Shown here: positions 8,101 through 16,209 of the stretch, piece by piece
Layout of the letters: each line of letters opens with the position of its first letter
Numbering within the stretch: the first letter of the stretch is position 1
Assembly (NCBI RefSeq): GCF_020447315.1
Contig: NZ_JAJADQ010000015.1
Span: 1 to 64,000, forward strand
Direction: 5' to 3'
DNA from: Hymenobacter nitidus
GTDB taxonomy: Bacteria; Bacteroidota; Bacteroidia; Cytophagales; Hymenobacteraceae
Length of the DNA: 64,000 nt
The notes under the pieces: model-generated
Told to the model about the DNA's origin: nothing
The model's database searches: none
What the model saw: only the letters and a program-made list of their open reading frames with translations
Position numbers and translations under genes: made by a program

Positions 8101-9525
8101 CTAGGGCGTTACGTGGGTGAAAAAGAAAGAGAAGTCGCCGGCGGCGGCGGTTTGCAACAGCACGGCCTGCCAGGCGGCGTTGGCCGTGAGCACCTGGTCC
8201 TGCTCGGCTTGCTGCAGCGCGTACAGGGCCTGGGTCAGGTCGACCACGGTGGCCAGCCCCGAGTTGTAAAGAGCCAGCTTCTGGCGGTAGGCCTGGCGGG
8301 CGGCCGCGAGCTGCAAGGGCGCCTGGCGGGCGCGCTCGGCGGCCAGCTGCAGGCGCTGCTCAGCGAGGGTGGCCTGGTTGCTAAGCTCCAGCTGCTGCTG
8401 GCGGTACTCGGCTTGCAGGCCCTGGGTGCGCAGGTTTTCGGCTTTGGCCTGGGCCTGCACGTGGGGCCAGTCGAGCAGGTCGAACACCACGCCCACGCCC
8501 ACGGCGTAGTTGAAGCGGGTGGGTGCGGCCCCGCCCAAGCCGTAGTCGGTCTGGCCGTTAGTGCCCAGGCCGGAGCCCCGGCCCCAGGTGGCGCCCAGCA
8601 GCGAAAGCCGGGGCCGGTACTGACGGCGAATGACCGTTTCGCGAGCCTGCCCCAGGCCGATGGCCCGCTGCTGCAGGCCCAGCGTGGGGTGGGTGGCGGC
8701 CGGCGGCACCAACGCGGGCGGGAGCGTTTGATTGTAGAGCGTATCGGGCTGCCAGGTGGCACCGGGCTGGCCCAGCAGGGTGGACAGGCGGGCCTGACGG
8801 TCGGATTCTTGCTCGCGGGCGGCTAGGAGCGCCAGCTGGGACTGGGCCTCGGTGGCGCGGGCCAGCGTGCTGTCCACACCGGGGCGCAGGCCATGAAGGG
8901 TCAGCCGGGTGATGGTCTTGTGGAGCACGGCCACCCGGCGCACGTCCTGCTCCCGCACCCGGCGCAAACTCTGGGTGGCCAGCAAGTCAAGGTAGGTCTG
9001 GGCTACGCGCAGCTGCTGGGTGAAGAGTTCGTTGTCGGCATCGGCCTGGGCGTAGCCGCGGGCCGCTTCGGCGCGGGCCCGCTGGGCCGGGTACTGCCCG
9101 AAGGTGACCGGGCTCCACTCGGCCAGGGCCGTGCCCATGCTGCCGAATACGGCGTTGTAGGAGTTGACCCCACTCAGCGAGCCGCTGCTGGGAATGATGG
9201 TGCCGACGGGCAGCATCGTGCCGGCCACGGAGTTGGTGGAGCCGTAGCTCACCTGCCCGCTAAGCCGCACGGAGGGCAGGCGTTGGGTCTTGGTTTGGGT
9301 GAGGTCGGCCTCGGCGGCCTGCACCTGGTAGGCTTTGGCCTGCAGGTGCGGGGCTTGGGTGCGGGCCAGCTCCAGGGCCTGGGGTAAGGTGAGGGGGCGG
9401 CCGGCGGCCGGGGGTACCGGGGCCGGTTGCGCCTGGCTGAGCGGGCCCGCTAACAGCAGGGCCACGACCAGCCGCCGGCTACCCGGCGGCAGGAGCCGGG
9501 CAGGTGGTACAAGAGGGAAAAACAT
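8101..9525 (-). CDS. TolC-like outer membrane efflux protein
   Basis: The 474-residue protein starts at ATG 9525 with a signal peptide ending near SQAQP. Two repeats of an outer-membrane-factor domain follow, seen as long alpha-helical stretches (RAEAARGYAQADADNELF, and LATVVDLTQALYALQQAE near the C-terminus). It forms the outer-membrane exit duct of the RND system. It is the first gene of the minus-strand operon with the pump and adaptor, with spacing of a few bases. No recognisable promoter motif or operator was found in the upstream 150 bases. Confidence 0.9.
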   Translation of the reverse strand: MFFPLVPPARLLPPGSRRLVVALLLAGPLSQAQPAPVPPAAGRPLTLPQALELARTQAPHLQAKAYQVQAAEADLTQTKTQRLPSVRLSGQVSYGSTNSVAGTMLPVGTIIPSSGSLSGVNSYNAVFGSMGTALAEWSPVTFGQYPAQRARAEAARGYAQADADNELFTQQLRVAQTYLDLLATQSLRRVREQDVRRVAVLHKTITRLTLHGLRPGVDSTLARATEAQSQLALLAAREQESDRQARLSTLLGQPGATWQPDTLYNQTLPPALVPPAATHPTLGLQQRAIGLGQARETVIRRQYRPRLSLLGATWGRGSGLGTNGQTDYGLGGAAPTRFNYAVGVGVVFDLLDWPHVQAQAKAENLRTQGLQAEYRQQQLELSNQATLAEQRLQLAAERARQAPLQLAAARQAYRQKLALYNSGLATVVDLTQALYALQQAEQDQVLTANAAWQAVLLQTAAAGDFSFFFTHVTP

Positions 9526-9683
9526 GGGCTGAGAGAAGTCAGGACAGAAATCCGGGCCGGGCGCACTAGGGCGCAGCCGGCCAGTTTACAGGCAGATTTG
9601 CTGGGGCTCTCAGGAAAAGGCGGGGCTGTCCGGTGGCTGGAGCAGCAGAAGGGGGCCGCACTAGGCGGCAGGCCAGTTAGGGC

Positions 9684-9732
9684 ATAAAAAAACCCGGTTA
9701 TCGCCCCCACATCACGGGGCAATTAACCGGGT
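9684..9732 (-). terminator. Intrinsic terminator after the small secreted protein gene
   Basis: ACCCGGTTA (9692-9700) pairs with TAACCGGGT (9724-9732), and an inner GCCCC/GGGGC helix adds to the stem. On the minus strand it is followed by seven T residues. It insulates the RND operon from the gene at 9760-10131. Confidence 0.85.
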
Positions 9733-9759
9733 ACAAACCCGGCTCCACTGCGCATTTTC

Positions 9760-10131
9760 CTAAGAAAAGCGGACGGGCGGAGCCTTATTGGGGTGGTTGG
9801 CAAAGGACTGCTCGGGGCCAGCATTCGGGCCACGGGCAGGGTTAAGGGTCGGCTTGTCGGCCGGGAACAGCAACCCGAAGTACAGGGCCGGGAAGTCATT
9901 GCCCAACGCCAGGTCCAAGGGCAGCAGCTTGGCTTTCACTACCGGCGCGTGGTCGGCCTGCGGGTCGGCCTGCACTGTCTGCAGCTTCTTCTTGCACAGC
10001 CCGGCGCGGGGCTGCTCCTGGCGCGTACCAGCCCCCGGTTCGGCTCCCTGGGTCCGCATGGACAGCGGCTGGCAATGCAGGTAGACCCCCGCATAAATCA
10101 GCAACAGCAAATGGGACAACAGACGGGACAT
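9760..10131 (-). CDS. Small secreted or membrane-anchored hypothetical protein, 123 aa
   Basis: The frame starts at ATG 10131 with a short hydrophobic segment (LLSHLLLLIYAGVYLHC) that could be a signal peptide or lipoprotein-like anchor. The remainder is polar and basic with no known domain. Opposite-strand frames exist, but the strong minus-strand terminator just past its stop supports this direction. A near-consensus -7 element (CACCTTTG) lies at 10151-10158. The function is unknown. Position between an efflux operon and the divergent arsR gene suggests an accessory envelope role. Confidence 0.6.
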   Translation of the reverse strand: MSRLLSHLLLLIYAGVYLHCQPLSMRTQGAEPGAGTRQEQPRAGLCKKKLQTVQADPQADHAPVVKAKLLPLDLALGNDFPALYFGLLFPADKPTLNPARGPNAGPEQSFANHPNKAPPVRFS

Positions 10132-10393
10132 GGGTGCGAATTACAGGGCGCAAAGGTGCGCACAATTATGATACGAGGCCAGATGTAGCAGCCCAAAGGC
10201 CCCGAATCAGCGGCGGGGTTGCAGCCCGCAGGGGCCCGATAACGCCCCTCCCAACCAAAAATTTGCCGGCTTAAGTTCACTAACAACTTGAAGAAAACAA
10301 GCCAACAACTGCTAACAGGGGCTGGGAAAGCAGGTTTTTACCAGGCTTGGGGAAAGGAAAATGAAAGCAGTGGAACTAACTGGGGTACGACAC

Positions 10394-10424
10394 TTGTATA
10401 AATGAACAACTGTTCATAAGTTTG
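10394..10424 (+). promoter_or_regulatory. arsR promoter with overlapping operator
   Basis: TTG at 10394-10396, a 20-base gap and TAAGTTTG at 10417-10424 give a textbook Bacteroidota promoter. Between them, at 10402-10417, sits the perfect palindrome ATGAAC-AACT-GTTCAT. Transcription would start only a few bases before the arsR ATG at 10434. A repressor bound here would block the promoter, so autoregulation by the ArsR protein is the obvious reading. Confidence 0.8.
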
Positions 10425-10433
10425 CACCCAGTT

Positions 10434-10754
10434 ATGACACTCCCCGCTGCCCCCGACGCTGAACTGAACCTGACCACTGAGAAGATGGAGAAGGTGGCGT
10501 TCATTCTCAAGACCACGGCGCACCCCACCCGCATCGCCATCGTGCAATTGCTTTCCAATCACGAAAGCCTGTCCGTGACCGACATCAGCGACAAGCTCAA
10601 CGTGGAGCAAAGCCTGCTCTCGCATCACCTGTCGGGCATGAAGCTCAAGGGCATCCTGAGCTCGCACCGCGAAGGCAAGAACATCTACTACGCCCTGAAA
10701 ATGCGCGAGGTCATCGACGTGATTCAGTGCCTAGCGGCGTGCACCTTCCTGTAG
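10434..10754 (+). CDS. ArsR/SmtB-family transcriptional regulator
   Basis: Beginning at ATG 10434 gives 106 residues; a TTG farther up lies inside the -7 element and cannot be the start. The winged helix covers about residues 15-92, with the recognition helix around VEQSLLSHHLSGMK and a wing at SSHREGKNIYYAL. Two cysteines at the very C-terminus (Cys99 and Cys103) are candidates for sensing metal, persulfide or another thiol-reactive signal. The protein likely binds ATGAAC-N4-GTTCAT at its own promoter and at the sites before the TauE gene and the tlpA-like gene. The neighbouring sulfur genes favour a persulfide or sulfide signal over arsenic. Confidence 0.88.
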   Translation: MTLPAAPDAELNLTTEKMEKVAFILKTTAHPTRIAIVQLLSNHESLSVTDISDKLNVEQSLLSHHLSGMKLKGILSSHREGKNIYYALKMREVIDVIQCLAACTFL

Positions 10755-10783
10755 GACGGGCGGCCTTTTTTTTGGCCAAACAC

Positions 10784-10799
10784 ATGAACAACCTATCAT
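10784..10799. promoter_or_regulatory. ArsR-type operator before the TauE/rhodanese operon
   Basis: ATGAACAACCTATCAT matches 13 of 16 positions of the arsR operator. A GTTCAC half-site follows at 10810-10815. It lies 26 bases before the TauE-like gene. No clean TAnnTTTG element was found, so the promoter itself is not assigned. Confidence 0.55.
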
Positions 10800-10824
10800 A
10801 AATTCATACGTTCACCCGTACCTC

Positions 10825-11640
10825 ATGCTTCCCTACTTCGGCTATTTCGCGGCAATCTTCATCGGCCTTTCCCTGGGCATCATGGGCGGGGGCGGCTCCA
10901 TCCTCACCGTGCCCGTGCTGGTGTACCTAATGGGCGTGAGCCCGGTCTTGAGCACGGCCTACTCGCTGTTCGTGGTGGGCTCGACCTCCGTAGTCGGCGC
11001 CTGGGGCTACTTCCGCAAGGGGCTGGTGTCGCTGAAAACGGCGCTGGTGTTTCTGCTACCCTCGCTGGCGGCCGTGTTTGCCGTGCGCAAGCTGCTCATG
11101 CCCGCCATTCCCCACGAGCTGTTCACCGTGGGCAGCCTAGTCTTTACCAAAGACCTGCTGGTGCTGGTGGCGTTTGCGGTGCTGATGGTTGTCGCGGCCG
11201 TGTCGATGATTCGCAGCAAGCAGGCCGAAGAGGTGCTGGACGAGGAACTGCATACCAAACACGCATTCAATTACCCCCTTGTTCTGGGCATTGGCCTGGT
11301 GGTGGGCACCCTCACGGGCTTCGTAGGCGCCGGCGGGGGCTTCCTGATTATTCCCGCCCTAGTACTGGGCGCCCGCCTGCCCATGAAGCTGGCCGTGGGC
11401 ACCTCACTGGCCATTATCGCCCTGAACTCGCTCATCGGCTTCACCGGCGATTTAAGCGCCGGCACCCCCATTGCCTGGACCTTCCTGGCCGGCTTCCTGG
11501 CCTTTGCCCTCGGCGGCATCGTACTCGGAACCTACCTCGCCCGCTTCATTCCCGGCGCCAAGCTCAAGCCCGCCTTCGGCTGGTTCACGCTGGCCATGGG
11601 CACCTTTATCCTGCTGCGCGAGCTGGTCTTTACCCCCTGA
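10825..11640 (+). CDS. TauE/SafE-family sulfur-anion membrane permease
   Basis: The protein has 271 residues and two four-helix halves, each opening with a glycine-rich turn (GIMGGGGSILTVP near residue 20, and GFVGAGGGFLIIP near residue 170). This duplicated pattern is characteristic of TauE/SafE/YfcA permeases, thought to export sulfite, sulfoacetate or related anions. It starts the plus-strand sulfur run behind an ArsR-type operator and is followed 71 bases later by the MBL-rhodanese gene. In that setting export of sulfite or thiosulfate produced by persulfide oxidation is a reasonable inference. Confidence 0.88.
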   Translation: MLPYFGYFAAIFIGLSLGIMGGGGSILTVPVLVYLMGVSPVLSTAYSLFVVGSTSVVGAWGYFRKGLVSLKTALVFLLPSLAAVFAVRKLLMPAIPHELFTVGSLVFTKDLLVLVAFAVLMVVAAVSMIRSKQAEEVLDEELHTKHAFNYPLVLGIGLVVGTLTGFVGAGGGFLIIPALVLGARLPMKLAVGTSLAIIALNSLIGFTGDLSAGTPIAWTFLAGFLAFALGGIVLGTYLARFIPGAKLKPAFGWFTLAMGTFILLRELVFTP

Positions 11641-11711
11641 TTCTCTTTCCCACTGCCTTCTTATAACCCCTCATTTCCATCGACTTTCCCCACCTCCTAA
11701 ACGCTTTTCCC

Positions 11712-13067
11712 ATGAAAATCGAACAGTTTGAAGACAAGGGCCTGGCCCATTTCTCCTACGCCATCCTCAGCGAGTCGGCCCGCCAGATTGTGCTCATCGA
11801 CCCGGCCCGTGACCCGCAGCCCTACTACGACTTCGCGAAGGCGAATGACGCGAAAATCGTGAGCGTCATCGAAACCCATCCCCACGCCGACTTCGTGAGC
11901 AGCCACCTGGAAATTGCCCAGGCCACCGGCGCCGTCATCCGGGTAAGCAAGCTGCTGGGCGCGGATTACGCCCACGAAGCCTTCGACGAGGGCCAGGAGT
12001 TTACCGTAGGCCAGCTCACCTTCCGGGCCCTGAACACGCCCGGCCACTCGCCCGACTCGCTGAGCATCGTGCTCCGCCGCGAAGGCAAGGACGAGGCCGT
12101 CTTCACCGGCGACACGCTCTTCATCGGTGACGTGGGCCGCCCCGACCTGCGCGAGAGTGCCGGCAATATGACGGCCAAGCGCGAGGAGTTGGCCAAGCAG
12201 ATGTACCACTCGCTGCGCGATAAGCTCATGAAGCTCGCAAATACGGTCCTGGTGTACCCGGCCCACGGGGCGGGCTCGCTCTGCGGCAAGGCCCTGGCCG
12301 GGGGCAGCAGCAGCACCATCGGCGACGAGAAGTTCGGCAACCCCATGCTGCGCGATCTGAGCGAAGAGGCGTTTGTAAAAGAGCTGCTCGCCGACCAGCC
12401 CTTTATCCCCAAGTACTTCGGCTACGACGTGGACCTGAACAAGAAGGGCGCCCCCGCTTATGCGCCCAGCGTGCAAGAGGTTAAACGCTTGGCGCCCGGC
12501 ACCACCCTGGAAGCCGGGGCCGTCATCATCGACACCCGCCCCGAGGCCGAGTTTAAAAAAGGTCACGTAGCCGGCGCCATCAACATCCAGCAGGGCGGCA
12601 AGTTCGAAACTTGGCTGGGCTCCATTGTGGGCCCGGAGGAGTCCTTCTACCTCCTAGCCGCCGATGAGGCAACGCTGGAGGACCTGATTCAGAAAACCGC
12701 CAAAATCGGCTACGAAGCGCTGATTAAGGGCGCGCTGGTCGGCACGCCCGCTGCCGAAGCGACCATGCCACAGCTGGACGTGGCCGCCTTCCGTCAGCAC
12801 CCGGAGCAGTACACCATCGTGGACATCCGCAACGCGGCGGAGCACCGCGACGAGCCCATTTTCGCCGGCTCGCTGAGCATCCCGCTGCCCGAGCTGCGCG
12901 AGCGGGCCCAGGAAATTCCTCAGGGCAAGCCCGTGGTGGTGCACTGCGCCGGTGGCTACCGCTCGGCGGCAGGCTCCAGTATCGTGGCCGACGCGCTGCC
13001 CGGTACGGACGTGCTCGACCTGAGCGAGGCCGTGAAATCCTTCCAGTCGGCTGCGGCCGGCCACTAA
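11712..13067 (+). CDS. MBL-fold persulfide dioxygenase-like protein fused to two rhodanese domains
   Basis: The 451-residue protein has a metallo-beta-lactamase domain (about residues 1-235) with ETHPHADF at residues 54-61, PGHSPDS and TGDTLF metal-ligand segments and PAHGAGSLCG. A Phe takes the place of the second His of the usual HxHxDH motif. Two rhodanese domains follow. The first (about 265-355) lacks a catalytic cysteine, while the second has the active loop VHCAGGYRSA. Such fusions oxidise glutathione or low-molecular persulfide to sulfite and pass sulfane sulfur to thiosulfate. Location between the TauE permease and a rhodanese supports a sulfide-detoxification role. The exact substrate is not shown. 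Confidence 0.9.
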   Translation: MKIEQFEDKGLAHFSYAILSESARQIVLIDPARDPQPYYDFAKANDAKIVSVIETHPHADFVSSHLEIAQATGAVIRVSKLLGADYAHEAFDEGQEFTVGQLTFRALNTPGHSPDSLSIVLRREGKDEAVFTGDTLFIGDVGRPDLRESAGNMTAKREELAKQMYHSLRDKLMKLANTVLVYPAHGAGSLCGKALAGGSSSTIGDEKFGNPMLRDLSEEAFVKELLADQPFIPKYFGYDVDLNKKGAPAYAPSVQEVKRLAPGTTLEAGAVIIDTRPEAEFKKGHVAGAINIQQGGKFETWLGSIVGPEESFYLLAADEATLEDLIQKTAKIGYEALIKGALVGTPAAEATMPQLDVAAFRQHPEQYTIVDIRNAAEHRDEPIFAGSLSIPLPELRERAQEIPQGKPVVVHCAGGYRSAAGSSIVADALPGTDVLDLSEAVKSFQSAAAGH

Positions 13068-13081
13068 CCCCTAACAGCAAA

Positions 13082-13114
13082 ACCGGAGAGGGTCCTAAAA
13101 AGGAGCTCTCCGGT
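13082..13114 (+). other. Stem-loop between the MBL-rhodanese and rhodanese genes
   Basis: ACCGGAGAG (13082-13090) pairs with CTCTCCGGT (13106-13114), and an inner TCCT/AGGA helix closes an AAAA loop. No T run follows, so it is not a standard terminator. It may stabilise the upstream message or lower expression of the downstream genes. Confidence 0.6.
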
Positions 13115-13132
13115 AGCGCTTACGCCTTACCC

Positions 13133-13507
13133 ATGTCTCATTTCGCATTCCTGCTTTCCCTTTTTGCCATGTTTGGTCTGTTTCAGGGCACCGCGCCCGC
13201 CTATAAAAACCTTACCCCCGCCCAGTTTTCGACCGCCGTGCGCGAGCGCGGCGCGGTGCTGCTCGATGTGCGCCGCCCCGACGAGTTTGCCGCCGGCCAC
13301 CTGCCCGGGGCCGTGAACATCGACGTCACCAGCCCCGACTTTGCCCGGCGCGTGGCCGCCCTGGACAAAACCAAGCCCACCTACGTGTACTGCCGCAGCG
13401 GGGCCCGCTCGGCCACCGCGGCCAGCCAGCTCACCAAAGCCGGCTTTGGCCAGGTCAGCAACCTGCTCGGCGGGGTGCTCGACTGGCCTGAAAAGCTGGT
13501 ACGCTAA
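13133..13507 (+). CDS. Exported single-domain rhodanese
   Basis: This 124-residue protein starts with a hydrophobic signal or anchor (residues 3-20) and continues as one rhodanese domain. The active cysteine is Cys87 in VYCRSGARSA, and the DVRRPDEF and GHLPGAVNI segments are well preserved. It would carry sulfane sulfur in the periplasm, moving sulfur between thiosulfate or persulfide and a thiol acceptor. It lies between the MBL-rhodanese gene and the split thiosulfate transporter, with the same direction and short gaps, so it is likely co-expressed. Confidence 0.88.
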   Translation: MSHFAFLLSLFAMFGLFQGTAPAYKNLTPAQFSTAVRERGAVLLDVRRPDEFAAGHLPGAVNIDVTSPDFARRVAALDKTKPTYVYCRSGARSATAASQLTKAGFGQVSNLLGGVLDWPEKLVR

Positions 13508-13613
13508 GCGTCTGGCCCTTTTTTACCGCTTCTGGGTGATGTTCCCGGCCGGCCCTTGTGCCGGTCGGCCGGCACCCTTATTTCTTCCCTTTTCGCTTTG
13601 ACTTTCTTAATTC

Positions 13614-14174
13614 ATGCTTGACTTCCTTCGCCAGCCTTGGCCCTGGTACGTGGCCGGCCCGCTCATCGGCCTGACTGTCCCCGCGTTGCTGCTCATCGGC
13701 AACAAGGCCCTGGGCATTAGCTCTTCGCTGCGCCACGTCTGCGCGGCCTGCGTGCCCGCCGGCATTCCCTTCCTGACCTATAACTGGCGCGCCGAGCTCT
13801 GGAACCTGTTTTTTGTGCTTGGCATCGGCATCGGCGGCTTCCTGGGCTACCAAGTGCTGGGCCACCCCGACACCATTGCCATTTCGCCCGAAACCGTGCG
13901 CGACCTGCAGGCGCAGATGGGCCTGACCGACTTCTCCGGTCTCCTGCCCAAGGAATTGTTTGCCCTCGAAAACCTCTCCAACTGGAAGGGCTGGGTATTC
14001 CTGGTACTCGGCGGCTTCCTGGTCGGCTTCGGCACGCGCTACGCCGGCGGCTGCACCTCGGGCCACGCCATTTCGGGCCTCTCGAACCTGCAGTGGGTGT
14101 CGCTGGTGGCCGTTATCGGCTTCTTCATCGGCGGCCTGCTCATGACCTGGGTCTTCTATCCCTTGATGTTCTAA
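13614..14174 (+). CDS. YeeE/YedE-family transporter, N-terminal half protein
   Basis: This 186-residue membrane protein has about four to five helices and the signature TRYAGGCTSGHAISGLSN with Cys147. Two further cysteines lie at HVCAAC near residues 43-46. YeeE/YedE (TsuA-like) proteins take up thiosulfate, passing it along conserved cysteines. Here, as in many Bacteroidota, the transporter is encoded as two proteins, this one and the next gene 11 bases downstream. The linked rhodaneses and MBL fusion support thiosulfate or a related sulfur species as substrate. Confidence 0.87.
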   Translation: MLDFLRQPWPWYVAGPLIGLTVPALLLIGNKALGISSSLRHVCAACVPAGIPFLTYNWRAELWNLFFVLGIGIGGFLGYQVLGHPDTIAISPETVRDLQAQMGLTDFSGLLPKELFALENLSNWKGWVFLVLGGFLVGFGTRYAGGCTSGHAISGLSNLQWVSLVAVIGFFIGGLLMTWVFYPLMF

Positions 14175-14185
14175 CCTCCCCCTCC

Positions 14186-14596
14186 ATGAAAAACCTCAAA
14201 TACCTGGTGCTGGGCGTGTTGTTCGGCATCATCCTGACCAAAAGCGAAGTCATCAGCTGGTTCCGGATTCAGGAAATGTTCCGCTTCCAGTCGTTCCACA
14301 TGTACGGCATCATCGGCTCGGCCATTGTGGTGGGTCTGATTTCCATCCAGCTCATCAAACGCAACCACGTCAAATCCATTAACGGCGAGACTATCACCCT
14401 CGCCGACAAGCAATACAACCACGGTACCTGGATTGGCGGCATCATCTTCGGGCTGGGCTGGGCCCTGACCGGGGCGTGTCCGGGCCCCCTGTTTGCCCAG
14501 CTGGGCAGCGGCGTGGCCTCGGCCGCAGTACTGATTCTGGCCGCGCTGGCCGGCACCTGGACCTACAGTGCCCTGCGCGAAAAGCTGCCTCACTAA
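14186..14596 (+). CDS. YeeE/YedE-family transporter, C-terminal half protein (DUF6691-like)
   Basis: The reading frame is open from farther up, but ATG 14186 is 11 bases after the previous stop and gives a sensible 136-residue membrane protein beginning MKNLKYLVLG. It has about four helices and the second YeeE signature GWALTGACPGPLF with Cys98. It would pair with the preceding protein to form a complete pseudo-symmetric transporter for thiosulfate or a similar sulfur compound. Short spacing indicates translational linkage. Confidence 0.87.
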   Translation: MKNLKYLVLGVLFGIILTKSEVISWFRIQEMFRFQSFHMYGIIGSAIVVGLISIQLIKRNHVKSINGETITLADKQYNHGTWIGGIIFGLGWALTGACPGPLFAQLGSGVASAAVLILAALAGTWTYSALREKLPH

Positions 14597-14636
14597 CCGT
14601 TCTCCGCCCGGCTTCCGGCTCCCTTTTCCGTTTCCA

Positions 14637-16061
14637 ATGATTCGCTGGTTTCTGCTCGGAGCCGCGCTGCTGGCCGGCGCCCGGCCCGCTGTTGCCCAAT
14701 CCGTACGGCCCGATACGCTGCTGCACCCGACAACTCACGCTCCGGCCGGGGAAGCAGCCGCCGATTCACTAGCGGCCCGGTCGCTGGCCCAGGCCTTGCG
14801 CAAGGGGGAGTTCCGGGCCCACGTGCGCACCGTGTTCATGGCCACCCGCAACCGCGGCGCTGCCCCGGACTATTACGCCCACGGCGTCGGGGCGGGACTA
14901 GGCTACGAAACCAAAACCTGGCACGGCCTGCAGCTGGGCGTGGAAGGGTTCTTTTTGAAAAACCTGTACTCCAGTGCGCTGGCCGCCGAGCCGGGCCGCC
15001 CGGAAAGCCGCTACGAGCTCAGCCTCTTCGACCTGGAACACCCGCACCACCGCGAGATTCTGCACCAGGTGGAAGAGCTGTGGGTGCGCTGGCAGCCCCG
15101 GCCGGGCCTACAGCTCACCTACGGCCGCCAGCAGCTGGACACGCCCTTGCTCAACTCCCAGGACTCGCGCCTGAGCCCCAACTTCGTGCAGGGCCTATGG
15201 GCCGTGGGGAAGGCAGGTAAGGCCACCACCCTACAGGGCGGCTGGCTGACCCACGTGGCCCCGCGCTCCACTGACCGCTGGTACCGGCTCGGCGAAGCGG
15301 TGGGGCGCTATTCCATGGGCGTGTCCACGGACAGCAGCCGGGCCGATTATCTCGGGCACGTGCCCACCCACGGGCTGGCCGTGCTGGGGCTGCGCCGCAC
15401 CCTGGGCCACGGCGGCTCGGTGCAGGCCTGGCAGTACTTCGCCGACCACCTGCTGGCCACCAGCCTGCTGGAAAGCACGGTGGCCTTCCCCCGCCCGGCC
15501 GGCACCTGGACGGCCAGCAGCCTGCTGCTCTGGCAGCGTGGCCTGGCCAAGGACCGGGACCAGCCGGTAAGCCAGCGCTACCTCAACCCGGGGGAGCAGG
15601 CCCGGGCTCTGAGCGGGCGTGTGGCGTACCAGCGGCGGGCCTGGCAGGGTGCCGCGCACTACACTCGCCTGACAGCCCACGGGCGCTACCTCTTTCCCCG
15701 CGAGTGGGGGCGGGAGCCCTTCTACACCACCCTGCCCCGGGAGCGCATCGAGGGCGCCGGCGACGTGCACGCCTTTGGAACCACCGTGGCCTGGCAGCGG
15801 CCGCATGTGCCCCGGCTGGAAGCTGGCTACGGCTACTACAACCTCTCGCGGCAGGCCCGGCTCAACAAGTACAGCCTACCCGATTTCCACCAGCTCAACC
15901 TAAGTATGACCCACGCCTTCAGCGGCGCGGCCCAGGGACTACGCCTACGCACGCTGCTCGCGGCCAAGTGGGGGGCGGACCGGGCCACTTATCTGCCGGC
16001 GCGGGCCGTCAACAAAGTAGACTTACAGCACCTGACCGTGGCGGTTGATTACGGGTTTTAG
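14637..16061 (+). CDS. Outer-membrane beta-barrel protein (OprD-like porin)
   Basis: ATG 14637 gives 474 residues with a clear signal peptide ending at AVAQ. The mature part has the alternating pattern of amphipathic strands and a C-terminal strand ending in aromatic VDYGF, the hallmark of an outer-membrane barrel. Segments such as YGRQQLDTPLLNSQDSRL resemble OprD-family specific porins. It follows the split sulfur transporter by 40 bases in the same direction, so it may let thiosulfate or another sulfur substrate cross the outer membrane. The family call is moderate, and the link to sulfur is inference from order. Confidence 0.78.
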   Translation: MIRWFLLGAALLAGARPAVAQSVRPDTLLHPTTHAPAGEAAADSLAARSLAQALRKGEFRAHVRTVFMATRNRGAAPDYYAHGVGAGLGYETKTWHGLQLGVEGFFLKNLYSSALAAEPGRPESRYELSLFDLEHPHHREILHQVEELWVRWQPRPGLQLTYGRQQLDTPLLNSQDSRLSPNFVQGLWAVGKAGKATTLQGGWLTHVAPRSTDRWYRLGEAVGRYSMGVSTDSSRADYLGHVPTHGLAVLGLRRTLGHGGSVQAWQYFADHLLATSLLESTVAFPRPAGTWTASSLLLWQRGLAKDRDQPVSQRYLNPGEQARALSGRVAYQRRAWQGAAHYTRLTAHGRYLFPREWGREPFYTTLPRERIEGAGDVHAFGTTVAWQRPHVPRLEAGYGYYNLSRQARLNKYSLPDFHQLNLSMTHAFSGAAQGLRLRTLLAAKWGADRATYLPARAVNKVDLQHLTVAVDYGF

Positions 16062-16080
16062 ACTGCTCTCCCCGCTGGTC

Positions 16081-16106
16081 ACTAATGTGCAGAACTAATG
16101 TGCAGA
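16081..16106 (+). repeat. 13-bp tandem duplication upstream of the arsR-rhodanese promoter
   Basis: ACTAATGTGCAGA occurs twice back to back (16081-16093 and 16094-16106). It lies 38 bases before the 24-bp palindrome. It could be an accessory regulator site or a replication slippage product. Confidence 0.6.
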
Positions 16107-16143
16107 TGTAAGTTTTGCAAACGGATAAGGAGGGCACGCCCGT

Positions 16144-16189
16144 TTATTCAATAACTTTATTGAATAATTGAACAAGCCTGCTAGCTTTG
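16144..16189 (+). promoter_or_regulatory. Promoter and perfect 24-bp palindromic operator of the arsR-rhodanese gene
   Basis: TTATTCAATAA (16144-16154) and its exact complement (16157-16167) form a 24-bp palindrome with a two-base centre. It contains the TTG (16160-16162) that, 19 bases before TAGCTTTG (16182-16189), makes a full Bacteroidota promoter. A dimeric ArsR protein bound here would cover the -33 region. Transcription would begin near 16196, just ahead of the ATG at 16210. Confidence 0.82.
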
Positions 16190-16209
16190 CCGCCAGCCTT
16201 CTCGCAATC

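Noticed and set aside
16168..16209. TTG start giving a longer ArsR-rhodanese protein
   Set aside because: It lies between the -33 and -7 elements, upstream of the predicted transcript start.
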